Source of the DNA: Riemerella columbina DSM 16469
Lineage (GTDB): Bacteria > Bacteroidota > Bacteroidia > Flavobacteriales > Weeksellaceae
NCBI RefSeq assembly: GCF_000374405.1
Contig: NZ_KB894217.1
Span: 148,619 to 212,618, forward strand
DNA length: 64,000 nt
Direction of reading: 5' to 3'
Of the stretch, positions 52,689 to 60,766 are shown one piece after another (position 1 is the stretch's first letter; each line of letters starts with the position of its first letter). Below the pieces are notes generated by a model. That model was not told the origin of the DNA. It ran no database searches and saw nothing but the letters and a program-made list of their open reading frames with translations. Both the position numbers and the translations under genes were made by a program.

Positions 52689-53153
52689 AATCTATAATTT
52701 TATTTAATTGTTGATAAAATAACTTGTTTGTAAAAATACAACTAATTATTTGTTTGTCTTTATTTATTAAAATAATTCAAAATATGACTTTATAAAAAGT
52801 TATACATCAATTATCTCCTAAACCAATGATATAGAACAATCATATTAAAGTCATCAATAGTAAATTTTGAATGCAAAAATACAAATTATTAAGATTGACA
52901 CTTAAAAATTAGAAACTATGAATATGAAATTAAATTATTATTTAATTTAAAAGCTAAAATACAACTACAAACACATTAATATACAATAAATTATATCAAT
53001 TAAACAAATAAAAAACAAAATAACAAACATAACAAAAGAACTACATGTTTAAATATTAAATAATAAAAATAAATTTAAAACAAAAAAAAAATAACTAAAA
53101 AACCATTATATATATTTTTTTTTATTACTTTAGCGGAAATAAAATTTAATGAT
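52689..53153. other. AT-rich intergenic region upstream of the M4 protease
   Basis: About 465 bases of very AT-rich sequence with repeated A and T tracts and no supportable gene on either strand. The 3' end has a TACTTTAG element at 53126-53133 (one mismatch to TAnnTTTG), 20 bases before the M4 start. The rest may hold regulatory sites, but I see no clear inverted repeat. Confidence 0.6.
53126..53133 (+). promoter_or_regulatory. Candidate -7 element of the M4 protease gene
   Basis: TACTTTAG, one base off the TAnnTTTG consensus, 20 bases upstream of the ATG at 53154. No clear -33. Confidence 0.35.
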
Positions 53154-55835
53154 ATGAAAAACAAAGTATTATTACCGTCAGCTGTATTATTTACAGCAGC
53201 GTTGTTTTTTGCACAGGAACAACAAAACAACAACATCAAAGAAAGTATGATTAGCAAAACTATCAGTTTTGATAATCTAGCAAATGCACCAGCATTCGTT
53301 TTAGGAAAAATGATTTTTGACAAAGATCAAAATCTAACTTCTAAAAATCCAGAACTTAAGTTATTGAGTTCTGAAAAAGATGAAACAGGCATGAGCCATT
53401 ATCGCTACCAACAAACGCTAAACAGCTATCCTATTGAAGGCGCAACACTGGTTCAGCATGTGAAACAAAATAAAGTTTTATACCAGAATGGTGAAATTGT
53501 TACAAAGTTTGGAGAAAAAATATCTTCGAACCAAGCTCCTAAAATCACCGAAAAAGAAGCTCTATCTGCAGCAAAAGAGTTTATTGGTGCAAAAGTTTAC
53601 AAATGGGAAGATCCTTTGGAAGAAGAGTTTATCAAGAAAGAAACTAATAATCCAAATGCAACATTCAAACCAACTGGTACACTAGTCTATTATTCACCTG
53701 GAGCAGAGTTTAATCCCAACAACTTAAGATTAACTTATAAGTTTGACATTTATGCCGCACAACCCCTTTCAAGGAAAATAGTTTATGTTGATGCACTAAC
53801 GGGTGAAATATTAGGTTCAGAAGATAAAATAAAACATTTTTGCAACAGTCCATTACATAAGGACATACACAGCTCAGAACACAATACACCAAATCATTAT
53901 GTAAAACCACAATTATCTTCAGCACAGGGTACAGCCGTAACTGCTTATAGTGGATCCAAACAAATTGCTACTGATTACTATAATGGAACCTATAGACTAA
54001 GAGACACAACAAGAGGACAAGGCATTGAAACTTATAATTTAAAGAGAGGAACCTCATATTATAGTGCAGTAGATTTTACCGACTCTGATAATTATTGGAA
54101 TAATACTAATTACAATTTAGACCAATATGCTACAGATGCTCATTGGGGCTCTGAGATGGTATATGATTTCTATAAAAACACTCTTAATAGAAATGGAATT
54201 GACAATCAAAATATGAAAATGCTTAGTTATGTACATTATAGTAAAAACTATGTTAATGCGTTTTGGGATGGTAGCAGAATGACTTACGGCGATGGAAATA
54301 GTAGCTACAACCCACTAGTATCATTAGATATTGTCGGACACGAAATGACCCATGGAGTAACTGAACGCTCATCTAGTTTAGCCTATAGAGGCGAATCAGG
54401 TGCACTAAATGAAGCCTACAGTGATATAATGGGGGCCGCTGTAGATTTCTGGGCGAGACCTAATCAGGCCAACTGGACTATGGGAGAAGAAATAGGAGCG
54501 GCATTTAGAAGTATGAGCAATCCTAATGCTTATTATCAACCAGATACCTATAAAGGTTCAAAATGGGTAAATACAGAAAATTGCTATCCTAGCAGGAGCA
54601 ATGACAATTGTGGCGTTCACACCAATTCAGGTGTACTTAATTATTGGTTTTACCTTCTAGTAAATGGAGGATCAGGAACCAATGATATTGGAAATTATTT
54701 TACAGTAAACGGAATTGGAATCTCTAAAGCTACAGCTATTGCTTATAGAACCAATGTGTATTATCTAACTTCATCCTCTAATTATGCCGATGCACGAAAC
54801 TACTCTATTAGAGCAGCAAAAGACCTTTACGGAGATAATAGCAACGAGGTAAAGCAAGTGAAAAATGCCTTCTATGCAGTAGGAATAGGCAGTGCTGCTG
54901 AAGAAGACAGCAACCCTACCCCACAAGAATGCTCAGTACCATCAGAGCTTACTGCAACTAATATTACATCATCCAAAGCTAGTTTGTCTTGGAATCCTAT
55001 TTCAAATGCTGATAAATATATCTTGGAATATAAACCTTCATCAGACTATTATTATACTTCAAGAAATGTTTACAGCAATACAGTAGATTTAACTGGACTT
55101 GAATCTAATACGACATATAAATGGAGGGTAAAAACAAAATGTACTAATAATGAAAGTGATTATGCAAACTCTCAGTTTAAAACACTTTCAAGCTCTAACA
55201 ATGGATGTAATGGTGCTTTTGAACCAAATAACTCTATATCGTATGCTACTTCAATTACAAACTTAAATACAGACTATAGTGCTTCCATAGAAAACAACTA
55301 CGATCTTGATTATTATAAGGTGAAATTTTCTTCTAGCGGGTCTTTAACTATTAAGCTTTCAGGATTAACTCACGATGTAGACTTAGCACTTTATAATGAT
55401 TCAGGATATAGAGTTGCTAGCTCACAAAAATCTGGTACATCTGATGAAAAAATACATTATTACGCATCATCAGGAACTTATTACATCAAAGTATATCCAT
55501 ATTCTGGTTCAAATCCTAATGCTTGTTATCAATTAAGACTTGAAGCTGGTTATACCATTGCAGGTAATAATCTAAATGAAAATAACGATGTAAATTCAGA
55601 TTATAAAATCTATCCAAACCCTGCTACAGATTTTATTAATATATCAGTTCCTGAGAAGCTAGTAAATAATACTAATGTTCAAATTTATGATATGAATGGA
55701 AAAATAGTATCTAGTTTGAAGTTAAGCACAAATGATCAAAAAGTCAGTATTACACATCTACCTCAAGGTCTTTACACGGCAAAAATTGATACCGGTGATG
55801 GAGAAACTAGCGTCATTAAGTTTATAAAAAAGTAA
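53154..55835 (+). CDS. Secreted M4 (thermolysin-like) metallopeptidase with T9SS sorting domain
   Basis: 893 residues. Signal peptide 1-20 (cut near FFA-QE), FTP/PepSY-type propeptide (about 35-215), M4 catalytic domain with H396-E397-M-T-H400 and the third zinc ligand E420 (GALNEAYSDIMG, 20 residues on as in thermolysin), and the catalytic histidine in CGVHTNSGVLNYWFY. Then a fibronectin type III domain (about 590-675), a PPC domain (about 685-805, FEPNNSISYA...YYASSGTYYIKVYP) and a type A type IX sorting domain (about 818-893, YKIYPNPATDFINIS...GKIVSSLKL...GLYTAKI). It is predicted to be exported across the outer membrane and processed by autoproteolysis. A clear terminator follows. Confidence 0.95.
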   Translation: MKNKVLLPSAVLFTAALFFAQEQQNNNIKESMISKTISFDNLANAPAFVLGKMIFDKDQNLTSKNPELKLLSSEKDETGMSHYRYQQTLNSYPIEGATLVQHVKQNKVLYQNGEIVTKFGEKISSNQAPKITEKEALSAAKEFIGAKVYKWEDPLEEEFIKKETNNPNATFKPTGTLVYYSPGAEFNPNNLRLTYKFDIYAAQPLSRKIVYVDALTGEILGSEDKIKHFCNSPLHKDIHSSEHNTPNHYVKPQLSSAQGTAVTAYSGSKQIATDYYNGTYRLRDTTRGQGIETYNLKRGTSYYSAVDFTDSDNYWNNTNYNLDQYATDAHWGSEMVYDFYKNTLNRNGIDNQNMKMLSYVHYSKNYVNAFWDGSRMTYGDGNSSYNPLVSLDIVGHEMTHGVTERSSSLAYRGESGALNEAYSDIMGAAVDFWARPNQANWTMGEEIGAAFRSMSNPNAYYQPDTYKGSKWVNTENCYPSRSNDNCGVHTNSGVLNYWFYLLVNGGSGTNDIGNYFTVNGIGISKATAIAYRTNVYYLTSSSNYADARNYSIRAAKDLYGDNSNEVKQVKNAFYAVGIGSAAEEDSNPTPQECSVPSELTATNITSSKASLSWNPISNADKYILEYKPSSDYYYTSRNVYSNTVDLTGLESNTTYKWRVKTKCTNNESDYANSQFKTLSSSNNGCNGAFEPNNSISYATSITNLNTDYSASIENNYDLDYYKVKFSSSGSLTIKLSGLTHDVDLALYNDSGYRVASSQKSGTSDEKIHYYASSGTYYIKVYPYSGSNPNACYQLRLEAGYTIAGNNLNENNDVNSDYKIYPNPATDFINISVPEKLVNNTNVQIYDMNGKIVSSLKLSTNDQKVSITHLPQGLYTAKIDTGDGETSVIKFIKK

Positions 55836-55858
55836 CCTTTTTGTAATACTACTTTTAC

Positions 55859-55894
55859 AAAAAAGCCGTCTTGATACCCTCAAGGCGGTTTTTT
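55859..55894 (+). terminator. Terminator after the M4 protease
   Basis: AAAAAGCCGTCTTGA and TCAAGGCGGTTTTTT form a 15-bp stem (two G-U pairs) with a 5-base loop and a T run, 23 bases after the stop. Confidence 0.9.
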
Positions 55895-55904
55895 AATATT
55901 TATA

Positions 55905-56096
55905 TTACCCAGACACTATTGTTAAACAAACACCAAGCCCAATAATGGCTATTGCCAGTAAAAAAACTATATATATCAATCCCCATTTTAGGAATTGTTT
56001 ACTTTTTTTCGAGTCCCCTTTAATCAAATAAACAATGGCTAATCCAAAAAGTATAACGACAGGAGAGAAAATATTAAAAACAGGATCGTCTAGCAT
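55905..56096 (-). CDS. Small two-helix membrane protein, copy A
   Basis: 63 residues. Two hydrophobic segments (about 9-25 and 37-58) separated by a short basic loop (KGDSKKSKQFLKWG). It resembles the next small gene (56201-56407) in the second half (FLKWGLIYIVFLLAIAIIG against FLRLGIANLLILFVLAIIG), so the two look like a tandem duplication. No named family. Function unknown. Confidence 0.55.
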   Translation of the reverse strand: MLDDPVFNIFSPVVILFGLAIVYLIKGDSKKSKQFLKWGLIYIVFLLAIAIIGLGVCLTIVSG

Positions 56097-56200
56097 TTTA
56101 TCTTTATTTTTTTATCATCTATTACGGCATCGACATTAATGTTATATATCAACTTCCATTTAGAATGTATTTTACTCTATAAAGTGAAATAGTTTGATAT

Positions 56201-56407
56201 TTATTTAACATCTAAAGTCCAGGTCATACAATAGCCATAACCAATAATAGCTAAAACAAATAAAATTAAAAGATTTGCTATCCCTAATCTTAAAAATGTT
56301 TTACATTTTTTAGGTTTTTTATTTCTATAATATATTGATAGTCCGAAAAAGATAATTGGCAAAAAGATTAATAGAACCAATATTATAAGTAAGAAGATTA
56401 ATAACAT
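56201..56407 (-). CDS. Small two-helix membrane protein, copy B
   Basis: 68 residues with two helices (about 3-24 and 43-60) around a basic loop (YRNKKPKKCKTFLR). Paralogue of the preceding small gene, 104 bases away on the same strand. Both end with a C- or W-containing polar tail. No recognised domain. Confidence 0.55.
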   Translation of the reverse strand: MLLIFLLIILVLLIFLPIIFFGLSIYYRNKKPKKCKTFLRLGIANLLILFVLAIIGYGYCMTWTLDVK

Positions 56408-56491
56408 ATTTTTGCTCTAAAAATTAAATAAATTGTATCAAAAATTATTTTTTTTACGATTTTTTATTCCGTAAAAGTAAATCCTAAATTA

Positions 56492-57886
56492 TCATACCGT
56501 AGTTTCTTTTAAGCGTTGTAAAATCTCTTTTTTATCATCTCTGTAAAGTAAATTCATTGTTTCAAACGGAATGATTTTATTATCCTTATCCACGATATGG
56601 ACACAGGATTTCTTAATGGCTCTTACATCAAAATTATAAGCATCTACAAACTGCATAATGATAATTCTAAACAAATTATTATAGGTTAAATGCGGCGCTT
56701 CTACAAATGGTAAGCAACACAGCAAACTATGCAATTTATCCGTCGCCTTGTCCGTAGAGGTACCCGTGCTGAAAATCTCAAACATCCGCTGATGCAGTTG
56801 CTCATCTTGCTCATACACAATCGTATTTTTACTATTGTCTAGCAAATCACTTGGATTAACATAACGCGTTAATGGAAAGGCTTCACCATTTAATTTTAAT
56901 ACATAGCCCATTGCCAAAGCATCGGGGTTGCAAGGTACAGGAATAATATCGTCTGCGGTAAAAATATCCGTTTGCTCCAAAATACTTCCGCGAACTTCCG
57001 TTAGCGTCATTCGGTCGGTTTCGGGATTAAAATGTTCTAATCGTCCTGCTATTTGAGTCGGTTGAAAAGTAACTCCACGCACACATTGCTGTTTTAAAGC
57101 GTAGTGAATCACCTTTCCTATTTCGTGGTCGTTCAATCCTTTTTGTAAAGTCACCACTAAGGTTGTAGATAGATTCAGTTGATTTAAATGTTCTAAAGCC
57201 TTTTCTCTGATTTTTCTCAAGTGAGCACCTCGCAAAGTATACAACGCCTCATCCTCAAAAGAATCAAATTGTAGATAAATTTCAAAATCTGGGGTGTAAG
57301 ATTTTAAACGCTGCGCAAACTCAAAGTCTTTTGCAATTTTAATCCCATTGGTATTTAGCATCAAATGTTTTATGGGTAATGATTTGGCATAATCCAAAAT
57401 CTCAAAAAATTGCGGGTGGATAGTTGGCTCTCCTCCACTGATTTGAACTACATCGGGCTCTTTTTCATTTACGACTACTGCATTTAGCATCGCTTTTACT
57501 TCCTCCAAAGTTCTATGCCTTCCATAATTGGGTGAAGAACCCGCATAGCAAGTAGGACAGCTTAAATTGCAACGGTCGGTAATCTCTACAATCGTAAGAC
57601 AAGAATGCTGCTCATGGTCTGGACACAAACCACAATCGTACGGACAGCCATAATGCGTTTTGGTATTAAACTTATAGGGCATTTCCGAAGGTTTATTATA
57701 GTTTCTGATGTTTTTATAATAAGGCACATCATCGGCGATTAGTACTTTGGAATTTCCGTGTTCTGGACAGCGCTTTAGCATATAAACCTTATCATTTTCA
57801 AAAACGATCTTTGCATCAATCCGCCTTAAGCACTCCGGACAAAGGCTGAGCGTATAATCATAATAAGTGTATTTTCTTACTGGCAT
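56492..57886 (-). CDS. Radical SAM protein with several Cys motifs (Tes/MJ0619-like)
   Basis: 464 residues. The radical SAM site is C106-x3-C110-x2-C113 (CNLSCPTC). Before it are extra cysteines that suggest more metal sites: C16-P-E-C19 with C40-P-E-H (a rubredoxin- or zinc-ribbon-like pair) and C81-x3-C85-x2-C88 with C96. This arrangement recalls archaeal tetraether synthase (Tes, MJ0619) and related bacterial radical SAM proteins that couple or alkylate lipid chains; that match is from memory. Its start overlaps the Lgt-like gene by 29 bases, a strong hint that the two work together on lipid or lipoprotein substrates. The final ~100 residues (FSTGTSTDKATDKL...) form a conserved C-terminal part. 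Confidence 0.75.
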   Translation of the reverse strand: MPVRKYTYYDYTLSLCPECLRRIDAKIVFENDKVYMLKRCPEHGNSKVLIADDVPYYKNIRNYNKPSEMPYKFNTKTHYGCPYDCGLCPDHEQHSCLTIVEITDRCNLSCPTCYAGSSPNYGRHRTLEEVKAMLNAVVVNEKEPDVVQISGGEPTIHPQFFEILDYAKSLPIKHLMLNTNGIKIAKDFEFAQRLKSYTPDFEIYLQFDSFEDEALYTLRGAHLRKIREKALEHLNQLNLSTTLVVTLQKGLNDHEIGKVIHYALKQQCVRGVTFQPTQIAGRLEHFNPETDRMTLTEVRGSILEQTDIFTADDIIPVPCNPDALAMGYVLKLNGEAFPLTRYVNPSDLLDNSKNTIVYEQDEQLHQRMFEIFSTGTSTDKATDKLHSLLCCLPFVEAPHLTYNNLFRIIIMQFVDAYNFDVRAIKKSCVHIVDKDNKIIPFETMNLLYRDDKKEILQRLKETTV

Positions 57887-58619
57887 AATTCATTAATTTT
57901 TTAAGTGTTTTTGCGTAATATAACCAACATACAATACATGACCACTGGATACTGCTTAACCCTAAAACAAAAAATATATTGGGTTTTAAAAACTCCATAG
58001 AAAATCGCCATCCAAAATAGGACAGCATAAAGATTTTAAACTGAAGTCCATTTTCTTTTATCGTAAAAGAGCGGATACTTTTCATCACCACCATCAGCAA
58101 AACTAAGAATATAATTTCATATAACGCAGTAGGGTGCCTCAAAATACCATCGCCTAAGTCCATACCGAAAATAGAATCGGTAGGTTTTCCATAAGTAAAT
58201 TCATTAACGCCCATTAAAAAACAACCCACTCGCCCAATGATAATTCCAACTATTATAGGAAAGGTAAAAAGGTCGCCAGACGACTGTTTTTCACCAATAA
58301 TTTTTTTTGCTAATTCTACGCCAATCAATCCCCCAAACAAACCACCCATAATAGTTTTGGTATTGAGCAATAAAATGAGCGCTTTCGTATCATGAGGCAT
58401 AATAGGATTTTCTAAAAACCCCACCAAGCGAGAACCTACCAATGCACCAACTGCTGCACCCAGTACTATAAACAAACGATGGTCACCCGATATAGGGTCG
58501 GCACTACGTTTCCTAAGCCATAGATAATACCTAAAGCCTACAAAAAATGCCAAATACTCCATTATCAAATGGATATTGATTTTCGTCCCAAACCAAACGA
58601 GCTCAAATGGAATTGTCAA
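57858..58619 (-). CDS. Lgt-like (prolipoprotein diacylglyceryl transferase family) membrane protein
   Basis: 253 residues with about seven membrane helices. It carries Lgt-family marks: MEYLAFFVGFRYYLWLRKR (first helices), VGSRLVGFLE, the loop G129-R130-V-G-C133-F-L-M-G (cf. Lgt G-R-x-G-N-F) and RHPTALYE (cf. Lgt RHPxQLYE). The asparagine of the canonical loop is a cysteine, so it is a divergent member and may not be the housekeeping Lgt. The gene overlaps the radical SAM gene by 29 bases and follows the M3 peptidase gene by 22 bases, suggesting an operon. Confidence 0.75.
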   Translation of the reverse strand: MTIPFELVWFGTKINIHLIMEYLAFFVGFRYYLWLRKRSADPISGDHRLFIVLGAAVGALVGSRLVGFLENPIMPHDTKALILLLNTKTIMGGLFGGLIGVELAKKIIGEKQSSGDLFTFPIIVGIIIGRVGCFLMGVNEFTYGKPTDSIFGMDLGDGILRHPTALYEIIFLVLLMVVMKSIRSFTIKENGLQFKIFMLSYFGWRFSMEFLKPNIFFVLGLSSIQWSCIVCWLYYAKTLKKLMNYASKKIHLL

Positions 58620-58641
58620 GGTGCTTGAAGTTTAAAAGTTA

Positions 58642-60675
58642 TTATTTTCTATGTCCAAAAGCCCTTTGTAGCAAGCTTTCTACCTTAGGTTCGGCTCCTC
58701 TAAATTCTTTATAGAGTACCATTGGGTCTTTAGTTCCGCCACTCGCCAGTAAAGTTTTATACTTCTCTGCCGTTTCTTTATCAAAAATTCCTTTTTCTTT
58801 AAAGAACTGAAATGCATCAGCATCTAAGACTTCTGCCCATTTATAGGAATAATAGCCTGCGGCATAGCCCCCTTGGAATATATGAGAAAAACTAGGACTC
58901 ATGGCTGTTTTTTCATTAGAAGGGTATAATTGTGTTGGTGCTAAAATACGGTCTTCAAAGGCTTTAATATCTAAACTATCGTCATTAAAATCTTCCGTAT
59001 GGTAGTGCATATCCAACAATCCAAACCCGAGTTGCCTAAGCGTTTGGTAACCTTCCATAAAACTTTTAGACTCAGCGATTTTTTCTATTTTTTCATCAGG
59101 TAATAACTCGCCTGTTTTGTAGTGTTTAGCAAAACTTTTTAGAAACTCAGGCTCAAAACAATAGTTTTCCAAAAACTGTGATGGCAATTCTACAAAGTCC
59201 CATTTTACCGATGTTCCAGAAAGATTAGGATATTGCGTGTCAGCTAACACACCATGCATAGCATGACCAAATTCATGGAACAATGTGGTTACCTCATTGA
59301 AAGTTAATAGACTTGGGGTATCTACCGTAGGCTTTGTGAAATTACAAACTACGGAAATATGGGGACGATAATTTTTATCCTCTTTTTTATATTGATTTTT
59401 ATAGCTCGTCATCCACGCCCCTGCTCGTTTACCTTTTCTCGGGTGATAATCTACATATAACAATGCTTTATACGCTCCATTTTCAGTAATTTTATAAACC
59501 TTTACCTCTGGATGATAAGTGGGCACATCATGTACTTCTTCAAAGTCTAAACCAAAAAGTCGGTTGACTAAGCCAAATACGGCGCCTTGTACTTGCTCTA
59601 ATGGAAAGTAAGGTTTTAGCTCTTCATCGCTTAAATCAAAGCGTTGTTTTCTTAATTTTTCTGCATAGTAAGCGTGGTCATAGCCTTGCATTGTCTCAAT
59701 ACCATCTTTTTGGGCTAAGGCTTGTAATTCTGCTACATCTTCTTTTGCGTAGTCTGTTGATTTTTCTAATAGTTCATTAAGGAAATCCATCACTTGGCTC
59801 GGGTGCTTTGCCATTCGTTCTTCCAATACATAATCGGCATAAGTTTTATAGCCTAACAATTGGGCTTTCTTTTGTCTTAATTTTACAATAACGTCAATGA
59901 GTTGTCGGTTATCGTTCTCCGAGCCATCAAAAGCTTTTGTTCCATTAGCTAGCGCCACTTCTTTTCTTAATTCGCGATTGTCTGCATAAGTCATTAATGG
60001 TAAATAACTTGGATATTGTAGCGTAATCACATAGCCTTCCAAATCTCGTTCTTTGGCCTCTTCCGCATATTGTGATAGAATGGCATCTGGTACACCTTTT
60101 AAATCTTCTTTATCAGTGATATGTTTATAATAAGCATTAGTTGCCGCTAGAGCATTCTGCCCGAATTGCAACGATTTAAGCGCTAACTCACGATTGAGTT
60201 CCTCTAAAGTCTTTTTATCTTCCTCATTTAATAAAGCGCCACTTCTTACAAAGCCTTTATAAGTATCCTCAAGCAATGTTTTTTGTTCTTCGTTTAGAGA
60301 TAAGTTTTCTTTATCATCATAAACGGATTTAATTCTTTTGAACAAAGTTTCGTTTTGAGAAATTTTAGATGAAAATACGGTTAATAAAGGGGATACTTCT
60401 TGAGCAATCTGTTGAATTTCGTCGTTGGTTTCTGCAGAGTTTAAATTAAAGAAAATATGGCTTACCACATCCAACTGCTTCCCCGAGTACGCCATGGCTT
60501 CTATCGTATTTTCAAATGTTGGGGCTTTTGGATTACTTGCTATCGATTCTATTTCTTTTTCTGATTCTTGGATTAATGCTTTAAATGCAGGCAAAAAATG
60601 TTTTTCTTTAATTTGGTCGAACGGTGCCGCTTCATCAAAGTTTTTAAAAGTATGAATTAATGGGTTATTTGTCAT
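58642..60675 (-). CDS. M3 family metallopeptidase (oligopeptidase A / dipeptidyl carboxypeptidase)
   Basis: 677 residues, cytoplasmic (no signal peptide). The zinc motif HEFGHAMHG is intact at about 456-464, followed by the family tail EFVELPSQFLENYCFEPEFLKSFAKHY and SFSHIFQGGYAAGYYSYKWAEVLDADAFQFF. It cuts short peptides and aids turnover of signal peptides, in line with sppA next to it. Terminator of sppA lies just upstream, so it likely has its own promoter; it may be first in the operon with the Lgt-like and radical SAM genes. Confidence 0.93.
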   Translation of the reverse strand: MTNNPLIHTFKNFDEAAPFDQIKEKHFLPAFKALIQESEKEIESIASNPKAPTFENTIEAMAYSGKQLDVVSHIFFNLNSAETNDEIQQIAQEVSPLLTVFSSKISQNETLFKRIKSVYDDKENLSLNEEQKTLLEDTYKGFVRSGALLNEEDKKTLEELNRELALKSLQFGQNALAATNAYYKHITDKEDLKGVPDAILSQYAEEAKERDLEGYVITLQYPSYLPLMTYADNRELRKEVALANGTKAFDGSENDNRQLIDVIVKLRQKKAQLLGYKTYADYVLEERMAKHPSQVMDFLNELLEKSTDYAKEDVAELQALAQKDGIETMQGYDHAYYAEKLRKQRFDLSDEELKPYFPLEQVQGAVFGLVNRLFGLDFEEVHDVPTYHPEVKVYKITENGAYKALLYVDYHPRKGKRAGAWMTSYKNQYKKEDKNYRPHISVVCNFTKPTVDTPSLLTFNEVTTLFHEFGHAMHGVLADTQYPNLSGTSVKWDFVELPSQFLENYCFEPEFLKSFAKHYKTGELLPDEKIEKIAESKSFMEGYQTLRQLGFGLLDMHYHTEDFNDDSLDIKAFEDRILAPTQLYPSNEKTAMSPSFSHIFQGGYAAGYYSYKWAEVLDADAFQFFKEKGIFDKETAEKYKTLLASGGTKDPMVLYKEFRGAEPKVESLLQRAFGHRK

Positions 60676-60722
60676 TTTAAATTGATTTTATTTTTAACAA
60701 AGATACAACATTAGACCTAACG

Positions 60723-60747
60723 AAAAAAGCCACCTAATCGGTGGCTC
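60723..60747 (-). terminator. Terminator after sppA
   Basis: Minus-strand GAGCCACC (60747-60740), loop, GGTGGC then six T's. A compact 7-bp stem 20 bases past the sppA stop. Confidence 0.88.
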
Positions 60748-60766
60748 AGCTATTTTAAATATTGCT

